Origin: Helicobacter winghamensis ATCC BAA-430
Lineage (GTDB): Bacteria > Campylobacterota > Campylobacteria > Campylobacterales > Helicobacteraceae
NCBI RefSeq assembly: GCF_028751035.1
Contig: NZ_CP063533.1
Coordinates: forward strand, 1,116,001 to 1,180,000
Length of the DNA: 64,000 nucleotides
Direction: 5' to 3'
Program-made: the position numbers and the translations under genes
The notes under the pieces: model-generated
What the model was told of the DNA's origin: nothing
The model's input: only the letters and a program-made list of their open reading frames with translations
Database searches by the model: none
Part shown: in pieces, positions 27,409-36,163 of the stretch
Numbering within the stretch: position 1 is the first letter of the stretch
Layout of the letters: each line of letters starts with the position of its first letter

Positions 27409-27414
27409 ATTATA
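27409..27414 (-). promoter_or_regulatory. putative -10 box for the large autotransporter
   Basis: TATAAT on the minus strand, 36 bases before the autotransporter ATG, with AT-rich, T-tract-like DNA upstream as is usual for these promoters. Confidence 0.5.
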
Positions 27415-27491
27415 CTTCTTTGCATAAGAAAAATAAATAAAACATTTTTAATTTACTTTTTTTTATTACTTTTTATGCCACTTTTTATATC

Positions 27492-27513
27492 CAAGCCTTT
27501 ATGTTTAGGCTTG
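27492..27513. repeat. 7-bp inverted repeat between divergent genes
   Basis: CAAGCCT (27492-27498) and AGGCTTG (27507-27513) with an 8-base loop, in the divergent spacer of the autotransporter and the ybgC-like gene. There is no T run, so a terminator is unlikely; an operator or nothing at all is possible. Confidence 0.35.
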
Positions 27514-27534
27514 AAAAAGAAACTAAGATACTGA

Positions 27535-27540
27535 TATAAT
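27535..27540 (+). promoter_or_regulatory. putative -10 box for the ybgC-DUF493-M15 genes
   Basis: TATAAT at 27535-27540, preceded by CTGA, 30 bases before the TTG start. A second TATAAT at 27544-27549 is closer than usual to the start but could be used instead. Confidence 0.45.
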
Positions 27541-27569
27541 TTATATAATTTAAAATTATGGAGTTTATC

Positions 27570-27944
27570 TTGCAAATACGCATTTATTATGAAGATACAG
27601 ATTGTGGCGGAATCGTCTATCATACAAATTATTTAAAATATTGTGAAAGAGCGCGTTCTGAAGCTTTTTTCAAAGCTGGAATTCCACCATTAAAAGACGG
27701 AATCGGATTTGTAGTTAAAGATATGCAAATAGAATTTTTATCTCCTGCAAAGCTTGGTGATTTACTAGAAGTAAAAACAACACTTTTAGAGCAAAAAAGC
27801 GCTTCTTTAAGATTAAGTCAAAGCATTTTGCTAAACAATAAAGAAATCTTTAAAGCACAATTAACACTTGTTTGCTTGGATTCTAAAACACAGAAAATTA
27901 CCAAAATTCCACTTTGGGCAAAAAGTATTTTCACATCATTTTAA
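27570..27944 (+). CDS. ybgC: acyl-CoA thioesterase of the YbgC family
   Basis: Hotdog-fold thioesterase of about 124 residues. IRIYYEDTDCGGIVYHTNYLKYCERARSEAF is the 4-hydroxybenzoyl-CoA thioesterase signature, with the catalytic Asp in YEDTD. In E. coli YbgC sits with tol-pal and acts on acyl-CoA linked to phospholipid synthesis; the role here is inferred. An ATG at 27558 is in frame, but GGAG at 27560-27563 is well placed for the TTG at 27570, giving MQIRIYYEDTD, the usual amino terminus. It is followed after nine bases by the DUF493 gene. Confidence 0.92.
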   Translation: MQIRIYYEDTDCGGIVYHTNYLKYCERARSEAFFKAGIPPLKDGIGFVVKDMQIEFLSPAKLGDLLEVKTTLLEQKSASLRLSQSILLNNKEIFKAQLTLVCLDSKTQKITKIPLWAKSIFTSF

Positions 27945-27953
27945 AGGATTTCT

Positions 27954-28211
27954 ATGAAAGAAAATAAAGAAAATCATAAAATACAATATCCTTGCACTTG
28001 GCATTATAGAATCATTGGCTTTGATAAGAAAACCTTACATTTAGCAGCCTTAGAAACAATCAACAAAGAGTTTATCCATACGCCCGGAAAAGAAAGCAGT
28101 GGTGGAAAATACCATAGTATAAATATTGAAATACAAGTAGAAAATCAAGAAGAAAGGGATTTAATCTTTCAAGCCTTACAAAAAGATCCTAGGGTAAAAT
28201 TTGTTTTATAG
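27954..28211 (+). CDS. DUF493 (YbeD-like) protein
   Basis: An 85-residue ferredoxin-fold-like protein of the DUF493 family, function not established. It has the family's pattern YPCTWHYRIIGFDKKTL, GKESSGGKYHSINIEIQVEN and FQALQKDPRVKFVL at the end. The pairing with a YbgC-type thioesterase is, from memory, also seen in H. pylori. AAAGGATTTCT precedes the ATG, and its stop overlaps the start of the peptidase gene. Confidence 0.88.
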   Translation: MKENKENHKIQYPCTWHYRIIGFDKKTLHLAALETINKEFIHTPGKESSGGKYHSINIEIQVENQEERDLIFQALQKDPRVKFVL

Positions 28212-28944
28212 ATTTTTGATTTGCTTTTTCTTTGCAATTCCTTACGCAGTTGCAAATCCTAGCCTAGCTTTGCAATGCTTAAAAGAAAGCTATCCTAATC
28301 ATACTATCTCAATAACTTTTAGTAAAATCCCAAAACACAACACTTTACAAGAATATGAAAACGCGTTAATAAAAGGAAGCCTAATAGAAAGCTTTGCCTA
28401 TGTGTATCCCTTGGGATTCCATACTTTAGAACCTTTTAAGGATAGTTCGCGCATTAGAGATTATAGATTTTTAGCTAGTATTTATGGAGAAAATCAAAAC
28501 GCAGTGGAATCACATTTAAAATCTATGACTTGGATTGACGGAAGTCAAATTCTATTTAATAGTAAAAATGACGCATACAAGGCACTTGAGCGTGTGAAAA
28601 CTCACTTAGAGCAAGCAATCAAAAAAAATCCAAGCCTTTTAATATATCTACAAAATATCGGTGGCACTTATAAGTGGCGCAAAATCGCCAATACAGATCG
28701 CCTAAGCGCACATAGCTTTGGCATTGCCATTGATATTAATGTTGCTAAATCGCGCTATTGGCTTTGGGATTTAAAGCAAAAAACATTTAAAGATTTTACT
28801 CCAAAGATTCCATTAGAAATTATCTTGGCTTTTGAACAAGAGGGTTTTATTTGGGGAGGACGCTGGTGGCATTATGATACAATGCATTTTGAATACCGCC
28901 CAGAGATTCTTTGCTATGCAAAGGCTTTAAAAGATAGAATCTAA
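28201..28944 (+). CDS. M15-family peptidase, exported
   Basis: Zinc D-alanyl-D-alanine carboxy- or endopeptidase-like protein of 247 residues that probably trims peptidoglycan in the periplasm. It starts with TTG inside the end of the DUF493 gene, AGGG lying six bases upstream, and has a signal peptide (FLICFFFAIPYAVA). The catalytic domain is at the carboxy side: RLSAHSFGIAIDIN carries the first zinc His and Asp, and GGRWWHYDTMHFEYRPE the last zinc His and general base. Its end overlaps the end of hemD by four bases. Confidence 0.88.
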   Translation: MFYRFLICFFFAIPYAVANPSLALQCLKESYPNHTISITFSKIPKHNTLQEYENALIKGSLIESFAYVYPLGFHTLEPFKDSSRIRDYRFLASIYGENQNAVESHLKSMTWIDGSQILFNSKNDAYKALERVKTHLEQAIKKNPSLLIYLQNIGGTYKWRKIANTDRLSAHSFGIAIDINVAKSRYWLWDLKQKTFKDFTPKIPLEIILAFEQEGFIWGGRWWHYDTMHFEYRPEILCYAKALKDRI

Positions 28945-29645
28945 TTTTTAATTTTAGATTCCAATTTCAAAGCAAATTCTAGCGTTAGCTTTATATCTAG
29001 TTTTGGGGATTGCAAGATTTTTGCATTTTTTAAAAGTTGTTCTGCTACTTTTTTCGTGCTTGCTCCAAGACAAAGCGCGCAAAAACTATCTCTCCAAGTG
29101 AAATTTAACAAAAATGCGCGTATATGTGAAGGTGCGCTAAAAACAATTATGGAATCTTTTTGTAACTCTGGTGGATTTTCTAAAATCTTTAAAATATTTT
29201 TATAAACAATTATTTCTTGCAATGCGATTCCATTTTCTCTTAAAATTTCTGGAATCTTTGAAGCAATTTTTTCTGCACGCACAAACAAGGGTTTTTTGCC
29301 TTTTAATAAGGGAATCAACTCTTGCGCAAACACATCTCCATACGCACTTGAAGCAATAAAATCCGCCTTTAAACCTAATGCTATCAAGGCATTTGCACTT
29401 CCTTGCCCTATCACAAAGTTTGGCAAACTCTCCCAAAGATTTTTTAAGCCTTTGGATTGCAAATTTTCATTAAGCGCAATAATTGCGTTTTTGGAAGTAA
29501 AAATTAAGGAATCACAAGCTTGTAATTTTTCCTGTAAATTCTCTATAAACTGCGTTTGCAAAGTGATTAAAGGTAAAATCAAAACACGCTTATCTAGCGG
29601 CAAATGTGCTAAATTTGGATTTGTTTTTGTGATATAATAGACCAT
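28941..29645 (-). CDS. hemD: uroporphyrinogen-III synthase
   Basis: Closes hydroxymethylbilane to uroporphyrinogen III in haem synthesis. The family is poorly conserved; the 234-residue length, opening MVYYITKTNPNLAHLPLDKR, the LIFTSKNAIIALNENL strand-turn, FVIGQGSANALIALGLKAD, and the second-domain IVFSAPSHIRAFL and CLGASTKKVAEQL match HemD. The next enzyme, hemE, is at 39521-40543, not adjacent. Divergent from the rhodanese gene. Confidence 0.88.
   Translation of the reverse strand: MVYYITKTNPNLAHLPLDKRVLILPLITLQTQFIENLQEKLQACDSLIFTSKNAIIALNENLQSKGLKNLWESLPNFVIGQGSANALIALGLKADFIASSAYGDVFAQELIPLLKGKKPLFVRAEKIASKIPEILRENGIALQEIIVYKNILKILENPPELQKDSIIVFSAPSHIRAFLLNFTWRDSFCALCLGASTKKVAEQLLKNAKILQSPKLDIKLTLEFALKLESKIKN
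29633..29638 (+). promoter_or_regulatory. putative -10 box for the rhodanese gene
   Basis: TATAAT preceded by GA, 46 bases before the rhodanese start and within the first codons of divergent hemD. Confidence 0.4.
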
Positions 29646-29683
29646 TTTTTATTCTAGCTAATTTTGGCAAATAAAGGCATAAA

Positions 29684-30016
29684 ATGTATATTAAAAACAA
29701 AAGTCTAGCCAAACCTGCCCCTTTAAACTCTCTTAATATTAATGATTTTATTGTAATTGATTTACGCTCGCGTGGTTATTTTCTAATTAGCCACATTAAA
29801 AGCGCGCTAAATATTGAATCCTTACAACGCATTATTTATATTGCGCAAGAAAATCCACAAAAAAAGATTCTACTTTATTGCCATAGTGGAGCAACAGCAG
29901 CAGATTTTGGAACACAGCTTGTAGAAAAAGGATTTAAAAATATTTACTACATTGATGAAAACTATTTTGCCATTAAAAAACATAATATTGCTTTAGAGGG
30001 TAAAGGGCTAGAGTAA
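29684..30016 (+). CDS. rhodanese-like domain protein
   Basis: Single rhodanese domain of 110 residues, handling sulfane sulfur on a cysteine. FIVIDLRSRGYFLISHIKSALNI is the family's CH2A-type region, and LLYCHSGATAADFG is the active loop with the Cys. AAAGGC precedes the ATG. Its partner is unknown; DedA follows after 55 bases. Confidence 0.88.
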   Translation: MYIKNKSLAKPAPLNSLNINDFIVIDLRSRGYFLISHIKSALNIESLQRIIYIAQENPQKKILLYCHSGATAADFGTQLVEKGFKNIYYIDENYFAIKKHNIALEGKGLE

Positions 30017-30071
30017 TTAAGCAAATTTTTGCTAGAATTCCGCATTTAACTTCAGTTAGGCAGATAGAGTT

Positions 30072-30677
30072 ATGGAAGAGTTATTTACGCAGTGGCTACA
30101 AGATTATGGTTATATTATTTTATTTATTTGGAGCACACTAGAGGGTGAGCTTGGGCTTATAATGGCTGGAATTATGTGCCACACAGGGCATATGACAATC
30201 CCTATTGCAATCCTTGTTGCTGGACTTGGAGGGTTTGTAGGCGATCAAATTTATTTTTATATTGGGCGTTATAACAAACAATTTATTTACAAAAAGCTCC
30301 AAACACAGCGCAGAAAATTTGCTCTTGCTCATCTGCTTTTACAACGCTATGGCTGGCCCATTATTTTCGTGCAACGCTACCTTTATGGAATGCGCACCGT
30401 GATTCCTATGAGCATAGGTGTAACGCGTTATAGTGCTAAAACTTTTGCTTTTATCAATCTCATTAGCGCGTTAATTTGGGCAGGGATTACAATTATTTTA
30501 GCGTATTATTTTGGCGAAGAGCTTTTAGCGATTGTGCATTATGCTAAAGAACACTATTACATTGCCATTCCTTTTGCAATCATTCTAGGCGGTGGAATCT
30601 ACTATTATTTACATAAAGTAACACAGAAAGTTGAAAAAAAGATTATAGGAGAATCAAATGCAAATTCTAGCAAATAG
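30072..30677 (+). CDS. DedA/VTT-family membrane protein
   Basis: Inner-membrane protein of 201 residues in the DedA family, linked in other bacteria to lipid-carrier or phospholipid flipping and membrane homeostasis. Visible are the amino-terminal re-entrant part (STLEGELGLIMAGIMCHTG), GGFVGDQIYFYIGRY with the conserved Asp, and RYLYGMRTVIPMSIGVTRYSAKTF, the FxGR-type motif, followed by two helices. The end overlaps the pepA start by 20 bases, so both are on one transcript. Confidence 0.9.
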   Translation: MEELFTQWLQDYGYIILFIWSTLEGELGLIMAGIMCHTGHMTIPIAILVAGLGGFVGDQIYFYIGRYNKQFIYKKLQTQRRKFALAHLLLQRYGWPIIFVQRYLYGMRTVIPMSIGVTRYSAKTFAFINLISALIWAGITIILAYYFGEELLAIVHYAKEHYYIAIPFAIILGGGIYYYLHKVTQKVEKKIIGESNANSSK

Positions 30678-32079
30678 CAAAAAAAGTGATTTAGAAATCA
30701 TATTAGTTTTTGATAAAAAACTTCCAAAAACTCTAACAAAGACGCAAAAAGACGCGCTAGCGCTTAGGGATTACAAAGGCGAAGGAAGTTGCTTTATCGG
30801 GGAGCAGTTTTTTATCGGAGTAGATAGCCATAATTACCCTTTTCCAAACGCCTTGCGTGATGCAGTGGCAAATGCGATTCCAACCATAAAAAAGCTAAAT
30901 ATCGCCACAGCTAGCATTAATATAGAAAATCTACAAAGCGCAAAAGAAGTGTGTGAAGGCTTGCTTTTAGGGGATTACAACTTTGAAACATTTAAAAGCA
31001 AAAAGTCTCAAAGTAAGCTAAAAACTATTTATTTGCAATCTAAAAAAATAGATTCCAAAGCTTTGCAAACTATCATCACAGAAGCCGAACATATTTGCTC
31101 TAGCATTAATTTTGTGCGCGAGCTTATCAATACTCCTCCAGCAATTGCTACGCCAAAGTATATCGCCAATCTTGCACAAAAAAGAGCAAAAGATTTAAAA
31201 ATCAACTGCGAAATCTATGATCAAAAGTTTTTAGAAAAAGAAAAAATGGGAGCGTTTCTAGCTGTGGCAAAGGCAAGTGCAAATCCACCTTTTTTGGTGC
31301 ATTTAACCTATAAACCTAAAGGCTCTAAAAATAAAAAACTTCCAAAAATCGTGCTTGTTGGCAAAGGTTTAACCTATGATTCTGGCGGACTTAGTTTAAA
31401 GCCGGGCGATTATATGACTACAATGAAAGCTGATAAAAGCGGAGCTTGCGCTGTGCTTGGAATCTTAGAAGCTGTGGCAAAGCTAGAATTAAATGCTGAA
31501 ATTCACGGAATCTTAGGATTAGCAGAAAATATGATAGGTGGCAATGCCTATAAACCAGATGATATTTTAATTGCGCGCAATAAAAAAAGCATAGAAGTGC
31601 GCAATACAGATGCTGAAGGGCGTTTGGTGCTTGCAGATTGTCTAAGCTATGCAAGCGATTTAAAGCCCGACTTTTTGTTAGATCTTGCTACGCTAACAGG
31701 AGCTTGCGTGGTAGCGCTTGGGGATTATAGCACAGGTGTTATGGGATATAATCCAAAGCTTGCAGAATCTTTTAATAAGGCTGCATTTAGCGCAGGTGAG
31801 CTTAGTGCGACACTTCCTTTTAATCCCTATTTACGCAAACTTTTCAACTCTGATGTAGCAGATTTATGCAATATTCCCTCAAGTCGCTATGGAAGCGCAA
31901 TTAGCGCAGGAATGTTTTTAGGCGAGTTTGTGGAAGAATCTTTACATCAAAAGTGGTTGCATTTAGATATTGCAGGACCTGCCTATGTAGAAAAGGCTTG
32001 GGGAGTTAATCCCTTTGGCGCAACGGGAGCTGGAGTGCGCGCTGTTGTAGAATTTATCAAACAAAACACAAAGGAATAA
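30658..32079 (+). CDS. pepA: leucyl aminopeptidase
   Basis: M17 family cytosolic dinuclear metallo-aminopeptidase, 473 residues. The carboxy-terminal catalytic domain shows VGKGLTYDSGGLSLKPGDYM, TTMKADKSGACAV and the NTDAEGRLVLADCLSYA signature, all metal and catalytic residues present. TATAGGAG precedes the ATG within the end of dedA. ychF follows after one base. Confidence 0.95.
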   Translation: MQILANSKKSDLEIILVFDKKLPKTLTKTQKDALALRDYKGEGSCFIGEQFFIGVDSHNYPFPNALRDAVANAIPTIKKLNIATASINIENLQSAKEVCEGLLLGDYNFETFKSKKSQSKLKTIYLQSKKIDSKALQTIITEAEHICSSINFVRELINTPPAIATPKYIANLAQKRAKDLKINCEIYDQKFLEKEKMGAFLAVAKASANPPFLVHLTYKPKGSKNKKLPKIVLVGKGLTYDSGGLSLKPGDYMTTMKADKSGACAVLGILEAVAKLELNAEIHGILGLAENMIGGNAYKPDDILIARNKKSIEVRNTDAEGRLVLADCLSYASDLKPDFLLDLATLTGACVVALGDYSTGVMGYNPKLAESFNKAAFSAGELSATLPFNPYLRKLFNSDVADLCNIPSSRYGSAISAGMFLGEFVEESLHQKWLHLDIAGPAYVEKAWGVNPFGATGAGVRAVVEFIKQNTKE

Positions 32080-32080
32080 T

Positions 32081-33187
32081 ATGGGCTTATCCATCGGTAT
32101 TGTAGGGCTTCCAAATGTCGGAAAATCCACAACTTTTAACGCATTAACCAAAACGCAAAATGCACAATCTGCAAACTATCCTTTCTGCACTATTGAACCA
32201 AATAAGGCTATTGTCCCAGTGCCAGATACACGCCTTGATGCGCTAGCTAAAATTGTCAATCCGCAAAAAATCCAACATTCAGTGGTAGAGTTTGTAGATA
32301 TTGCAGGGCTTGTAAAAGGGGCTAGCAAGGGTGAGGGACTTGGAAATCAATTTCTAGCAAACATTAAAGAAACAGAAGTAATTTTACACATCGTGCGTTG
32401 CTTTGAAGATTCCAATATTACGCATGTAGAAGGTGATATTAATCCTTTGCGCGATGTTGAGATTATTGAAACAGAGCTTTTAATTGCCGATATGCAAACT
32501 TTGCAAAAACGCGTAGAAAGACTAATTAAAAATGCAAAAAGTGGAACAGATAAGGAAGCAAAAGCACAACTTGAAGTCGCGCAAGCCCTTTTAAAGCACA
32601 TTGAAGAGGGTAATGCTGTGCGCACATTTAGCAACAAAGACAACGATTATTTTTTGCTTTTGGATAAGGAATTACGCTTTTTGACCAATAAAGATATTAT
32701 TTATGGTGCAAATGTTGATGAAGATAGCTTAAACACGGACAATTCCCTTGTTACAACACTGAAAGAATACGCTACAAAACAAGGTGCGGAAGTTATCAAG
32801 CTCTGCTCTAAAATTGAAGAAGAGCTTGTAGGCTTAAGCGATGAAGAAGCAGCGGAGTTTTTAAAGGAATTAGGCGTGCAAGAGAGTGGCTTAGATGCTA
32901 TTATTCGCTTAGGATTCCAAAAACTTGGGCTTATTAGCTATTTTACAGCAGGGGTTAAGGAAGTGCGTGCTTGGACGATTCATAAAGGCGATAAAGCACC
33001 AGTTGCTGCTGGGGTAATTCACAAAGACTTTGAAAAAGGATTTATCCGCGCAGAAGTTATTGCATATAATGATTTTATTAAATATGGCGGCGAAGCAAAA
33101 TCCAAAGAAGCTGGCGCAATGCGCGTAGAAGGCAAGGATTATATCGTGCAAGATGGCGATATAATGCACTTTAGGTTTAATGTTTAG
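32081..33187 (+). CDS. ychF: redox-regulated ATPase YchF (OLA1 type)
   Basis: Obg-related P-loop NTPase of 368 residues, usually ATP-preferring, ribosome-associated and linked to oxidative stress. The sequence has G1 GLPNVGKSTTFNALTK, YPFCTIEPNKAIVPVPD, G3 DIAGLVKGASKGEGLGNQFL, and a carboxy-terminal TGS-like domain (VRAWTIHKGDKAPVAAG, DYIVQDGDIMHFRFNV). The G4 position reads YGANVDED rather than NKxD, as in ATP-using members. AAAGGAATAAT before the ATG overlaps the pepA stop. Confidence 0.96.
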   Translation: MGLSIGIVGLPNVGKSTTFNALTKTQNAQSANYPFCTIEPNKAIVPVPDTRLDALAKIVNPQKIQHSVVEFVDIAGLVKGASKGEGLGNQFLANIKETEVILHIVRCFEDSNITHVEGDINPLRDVEIIETELLIADMQTLQKRVERLIKNAKSGTDKEAKAQLEVAQALLKHIEEGNAVRTFSNKDNDYFLLLDKELRFLTNKDIIYGANVDEDSLNTDNSLVTTLKEYATKQGAEVIKLCSKIEEELVGLSDEEAAEFLKELGVQESGLDAIIRLGFQKLGLISYFTAGVKEVRAWTIHKGDKAPVAAGVIHKDFEKGFIRAEVIAYNDFIKYGGEAKSKEAGAMRVEGKDYIVQDGDIMHFRFNV

Positions 33188-33218
33188 TTAGAATCCAAAA
33201 AAAAGGATTCTAACTTTT
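33187..33218. terminator. bidirectional intrinsic terminator, ychF and dapD
   Basis: Perfect 10-bp stem GTTAGAATCC (33187-33196) and GGATTCTAAC (33205-33214) around an A8 loop, followed by TTTT on the plus strand and by AACTAAA on the minus. It lies exactly between the convergent stop codons. Confidence 0.85.
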
Positions 33219-34416
33219 AATGCAATGCTGCGTTTAATTCAATCTTGCGATTAGAACGGAATGCAATCATCTCCCCTGTTTTAGCATTTTGTCTAAAATG
33301 CACGCCGTTTTTGCCTGATAAATCTCTCCCTTTATAAAGCCCTGTTGCATTCACTACAAAGCCCGGATTAATCTCGGCAAGCTTCTTTGCTTCTTCTTCT
33401 GTGATTTTAAACACGGTCCCAGCAAGAACAGCAATTCCACCATCTACAATACAACCATCACCTAGTGAAATCCCTGTTGAGCTATTCACGCCCAAAAGGC
33501 AATTCTTACCAATGCTAATAGGATCACTATTCCCCCCACTTAGCACTCCTAAGATACTAGCACCACCACCAACATCACTACCTTCACCTACAATAACACT
33601 TGAGCTAATACGCCCCTCATTCATACACGCGCCCATTGCACCTGCATTAAAATTCACATAGCTAGCCCCGGGCATTTGCGTATAACCACCTGTCCCAAGA
33701 TACGCTCCAAAGCGCGTTTTTGCCGTATCAAGCAAGCGGATATTATCAAATTGCGGAATCACTTGCATTAAATAGCGCGGAAACTTATCCACAAAATCAA
33801 TCGCTGGAAACTCCCCGCGCATCTTTAGAGCAATCTCATTATCTCTTAACCAATCAAGCTCATAAGGCACATTGCCACTCCAAGCAACATTGCTAAGAAG
33901 CCCAAAGATTCCGTCTAAATACAAACTTCTAAGCGGTGCTTTTCCAAGTGAAAGCGCAAGAAGCTTCATATAGGCTGATTCCACGCTTTTGCATTGCACA
34001 TCTTCATAAATCGCGCAAAATCTGTAACGAAAATCCCCATTTTCTGTATAAATTCTATCTTCTTGCAAAGCGCGTTGAAGTTCAAGCACAATCGCAACAT
34101 TTTTATGCGCATTCGGATTGGCTTGTGTTTCTGCAATAAAAGGCGCGAAATCTTTTAATGCTTTAATCACAAACTCTTCTGTAATCCCAAGCACAAGCTC
34201 ACTTGCGCTATCTTCTAGTACTTCACATTCTTCACGCAATGCTGAAAAAATTGCATAACTGCCAAAATTCTCACCCCAATTTAACACAGGATAAGTCGCC
34301 TGCAATACCTTATTGCTCACTACACCAACATCGGCAAAACAGATTCCAAATCCTATAGGCTGCTTATAATTTGGGCTACTTTGGATTGCTTCAACTTTTG
34401 CTTTAAATTGATTCAT
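33217..34416 (-). CDS. dapD: tetrahydrodipicolinate N-succinyltransferase, long form
   Basis: Lysine and diaminopimelate pathway enzyme. At 399 residues it is the long form found in Campylobacterota, with an amino-terminal domain of about 200 residues before a left-handed beta-helix of hexapeptide repeats (GASYVNFNAGAMGACMNEGR, SSSVIVGEGSDVGGGASILG, IGKNCLLGVNSSTGISLGDG). These form a trimer that binds succinyl-CoA. Alone on its strand, ending in the shared terminator. Confidence 0.93.
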   Translation of the reverse strand: MNQFKAKVEAIQSSPNYKQPIGFGICFADVGVVSNKVLQATYPVLNWGENFGSYAIFSALREECEVLEDSASELVLGITEEFVIKALKDFAPFIAETQANPNAHKNVAIVLELQRALQEDRIYTENGDFRYRFCAIYEDVQCKSVESAYMKLLALSLGKAPLRSLYLDGIFGLLSNVAWSGNVPYELDWLRDNEIALKMRGEFPAIDFVDKFPRYLMQVIPQFDNIRLLDTAKTRFGAYLGTGGYTQMPGASYVNFNAGAMGACMNEGRISSSVIVGEGSDVGGGASILGVLSGGNSDPISIGKNCLLGVNSSTGISLGDGCIVDGGIAVLAGTVFKITEEEAKKLAEINPGFVVNATGLYKGRDLSGKNGVHFRQNAKTGEMIAFRSNRKIELNAALH

Positions 34417-34481
34417 AAAATCTCCTTAATAATTAATATTAAGATTATAACGCATTGTCAATAAAAAACTATAAAATCCGC

Positions 34482-34487
34482 TATAAT
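34482..34487 (+). promoter_or_regulatory. putative -10 box for the small membrane-anchored gene
   Basis: TATAAT preceded by CCGC, 27 bases upstream of the ATG at 34509. Confidence 0.5.
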
Positions 34488-34508
34488 TTGCATTTTCAAA
34501 GGTTATTT

Positions 34509-34898
34509 ATGGAAAGCTGGATTTTTACTTTAATACTCTGTGTGTGCATTGTTTTGCTAGTTGTGTTTGGATTTGCTTTATGGAGTGGGCAAAAAACAAA
34601 GGAATCTAAAAATAATAAAAAAGCGATTCCAACTGCAAAGGAACTTTTAGAGCTTTTGCGAGATAAAAACAACACTTTAGAAGATCTTCAAACATATAGC
34701 AACACAGCCTATACATATTATGAACGCTATATGCAAGAAAATAACGATTTTGATTTAGAATTTATTGCGATTCTAACCGCGCATAAAAGCGTCAATGCAA
34801 AGCTAATTTTAGAGATAGAGCGTAAGTTTAAAAGTATCAACCCAGCGCGTAAAGCACTGCTTGATCAAGCACTAACGCTAGGTTTAGGACACCGCTAA
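34509..34898 (+). CDS. membrane-anchored protein of unknown function
   Basis: A 129-residue protein I do not recognise. One amino-terminal membrane helix (ESWIFTLILCVCIVLLVVFGFALW) is followed by a Lys-rich linker (TKESKNNKKA) and a probably helical cytosolic domain (ELLELLRDKNNTLEDLQTYS, LEFIAILTAHKSVNAKLILE). The frame opens at a TTG at 34455, but the TATAAT box and AAAGG just before 34509 favour the later ATG. Ends four bases inside the convergent nspC gene. Confidence 0.75.
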   Translation: MESWIFTLILCVCIVLLVVFGFALWSGQKTKESKNNKKAIPTAKELLELLRDKNNTLEDLQTYSNTAYTYYERYMQENNDFDLEFIAILTAHKSVNAKLILEIERKFKSINPARKALLDQALTLGLGHR

Positions 34899-36163
34899 CT
34901 ATTGCGGTGCTTATAGTCTTCATAGCCATAAGTTTTAAAAAGCTCAAAACTCCCATTTTTTCTAATTACACCAATGCTAGGAAGTGGAATCCCATTAAAA
35001 GTATTATTTTTTACAATCGTGTAATGCACCATATCTTCAAAAATGATTCTATCCCCAATTTTTAGCGGTGCTTTAAAACTATAATCCCCAATCACATCAC
35101 CAGCCAAACAAGTAGGACCGCCAAAGCGATAACTATAAGACTTCTCCCCTTTTAAGCGTAATTTTTCGTTTTTAAAATGCGCTTTTGCAAGGTAGCTATT
35201 GCGAACATTTGGACGATAAGGCATTTCAAGACAATCTGGCATATGCGCTGCTGCACTCACATCTAAAATTGCAATATCAATTCCATTTTTTACAATATCA
35301 ATCACACTTCCAAGCAAAAAGCCACACTGCCAACCCACTGCTTCACCCGGTTCTAAATACACTTCAGTTTTATATTTTTTCTTGAAATCTTTGATGATTT
35401 TAACAAGCAAATCCACATCATAATCTTTGCGTGTAATATGATGCCCACCACCAAAGTTTATCCAGCGCATTTGTGGAATTATCTCCCCAAAATGCTTTTC
35501 AAAATGCTTCAATGTGCGTTTTAGCGCATCGCTATTTTGCTCACAATGCGTATGAAAATGCAATCCACTAATCCCATCTAAACCATATTTTTTGATACCC
35601 TTTTTGAATTCTTTTGGCGTAATCCCTAAGCGCGAGCCTTCCACGCAAGGATTATAAATTGCTGGAGTAACTTCACTATATTTTGGATTTACGCGCAAGC
35701 CTACTTCAATCTTGGCAAGCCCTTTGCGCTCTCTTAGAGAATTTTGCGTATCAATTAAATCCTTAAAAGTTTGCCATTGAATAAAGGAATTAAAAATAAT
35801 ATGGTTAGAGATTTGCACAAGCTCACGCATCTCTTCAAGCTTATAAGAAGGGCTAAACACCGTTACTTCCTTACCAAACTCCTCATAACCAAGCCTTGCT
35901 TCATAGATTCCACTTGCTGTTACCCCACTTAAATATTGCTTTGCTAAATCAAAGCTTCTCCACAGCGCATAGCCTTTAAGCGCTAGCAATATCTTAGCTC
36001 CGCTACGCTTTTGCACGGAATCTAAAAGTTGTAAGTTTTTCTCAAATTTCTCTTCTTCAAGCACATAGCAAGGGCTTGGAATATCCTTGAAACATTGTGG
36101 ATAATTTCGCACTAAAGAGCTAGGGCGTGGCGTTTTTTTTAGATTCCGTATTTGCTGTTGCAT
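34895..36163 (-). CDS. nspC: carboxynorspermidine/carboxyspermidine decarboxylase
   Basis: PLP-dependent alanine-racemase-fold decarboxylase, about 422 residues, last step of the alternative spermidine pathway used by Campylobacterota. The core begins IPSPCYVLEEEKFEKNL, with the cofactor Lys in LLALKGYALW; LHFHTHCEQNSDALKRTL, INFGGGHHITRKDYDVD, YLEPGEAVGWQCGFL and FGGPTCLAGDVIGDY are typical. The frame opens at 36190, but AAAGG six bases before ATG 36163 fixes the start. It overlaps the end of the exonuclease gene by 44 bases. The dehydrogenase partner is not in the window. Confidence 0.93.
   Translation of the reverse strand: MQQQIRNLKKTPRPSSLVRNYPQCFKDIPSPCYVLEEEKFEKNLQLLDSVQKRSGAKILLALKGYALWRSFDLAKQYLSGVTASGIYEARLGYEEFGKEVTVFSPSYKLEEMRELVQISNHIIFNSFIQWQTFKDLIDTQNSLRERKGLAKIEVGLRVNPKYSEVTPAIYNPCVEGSRLGITPKEFKKGIKKYGLDGISGLHFHTHCEQNSDALKRTLKHFEKHFGEIIPQMRWINFGGGHHITRKDYDVDLLVKIIKDFKKKYKTEVYLEPGEAVGWQCGFLLGSVIDIVKNGIDIAILDVSAAAHMPDCLEMPYRPNVRNSYLAKAHFKNEKLRLKGEKSYSYRFGGPTCLAGDVIGDYSFKAPLKIGDRIIFEDMVHYTIVKNNTFNGIPLPSIGVIRKNGSFELFKTYGYEDYKHRNS

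Noticed and set aside
27558-27569. ATG 27558 as the start of the YbgC-like protein
   Set aside because: GGAG within it is the likely ribosome site of TTG 27570, and family members begin with the QIRIYYEDTD part.
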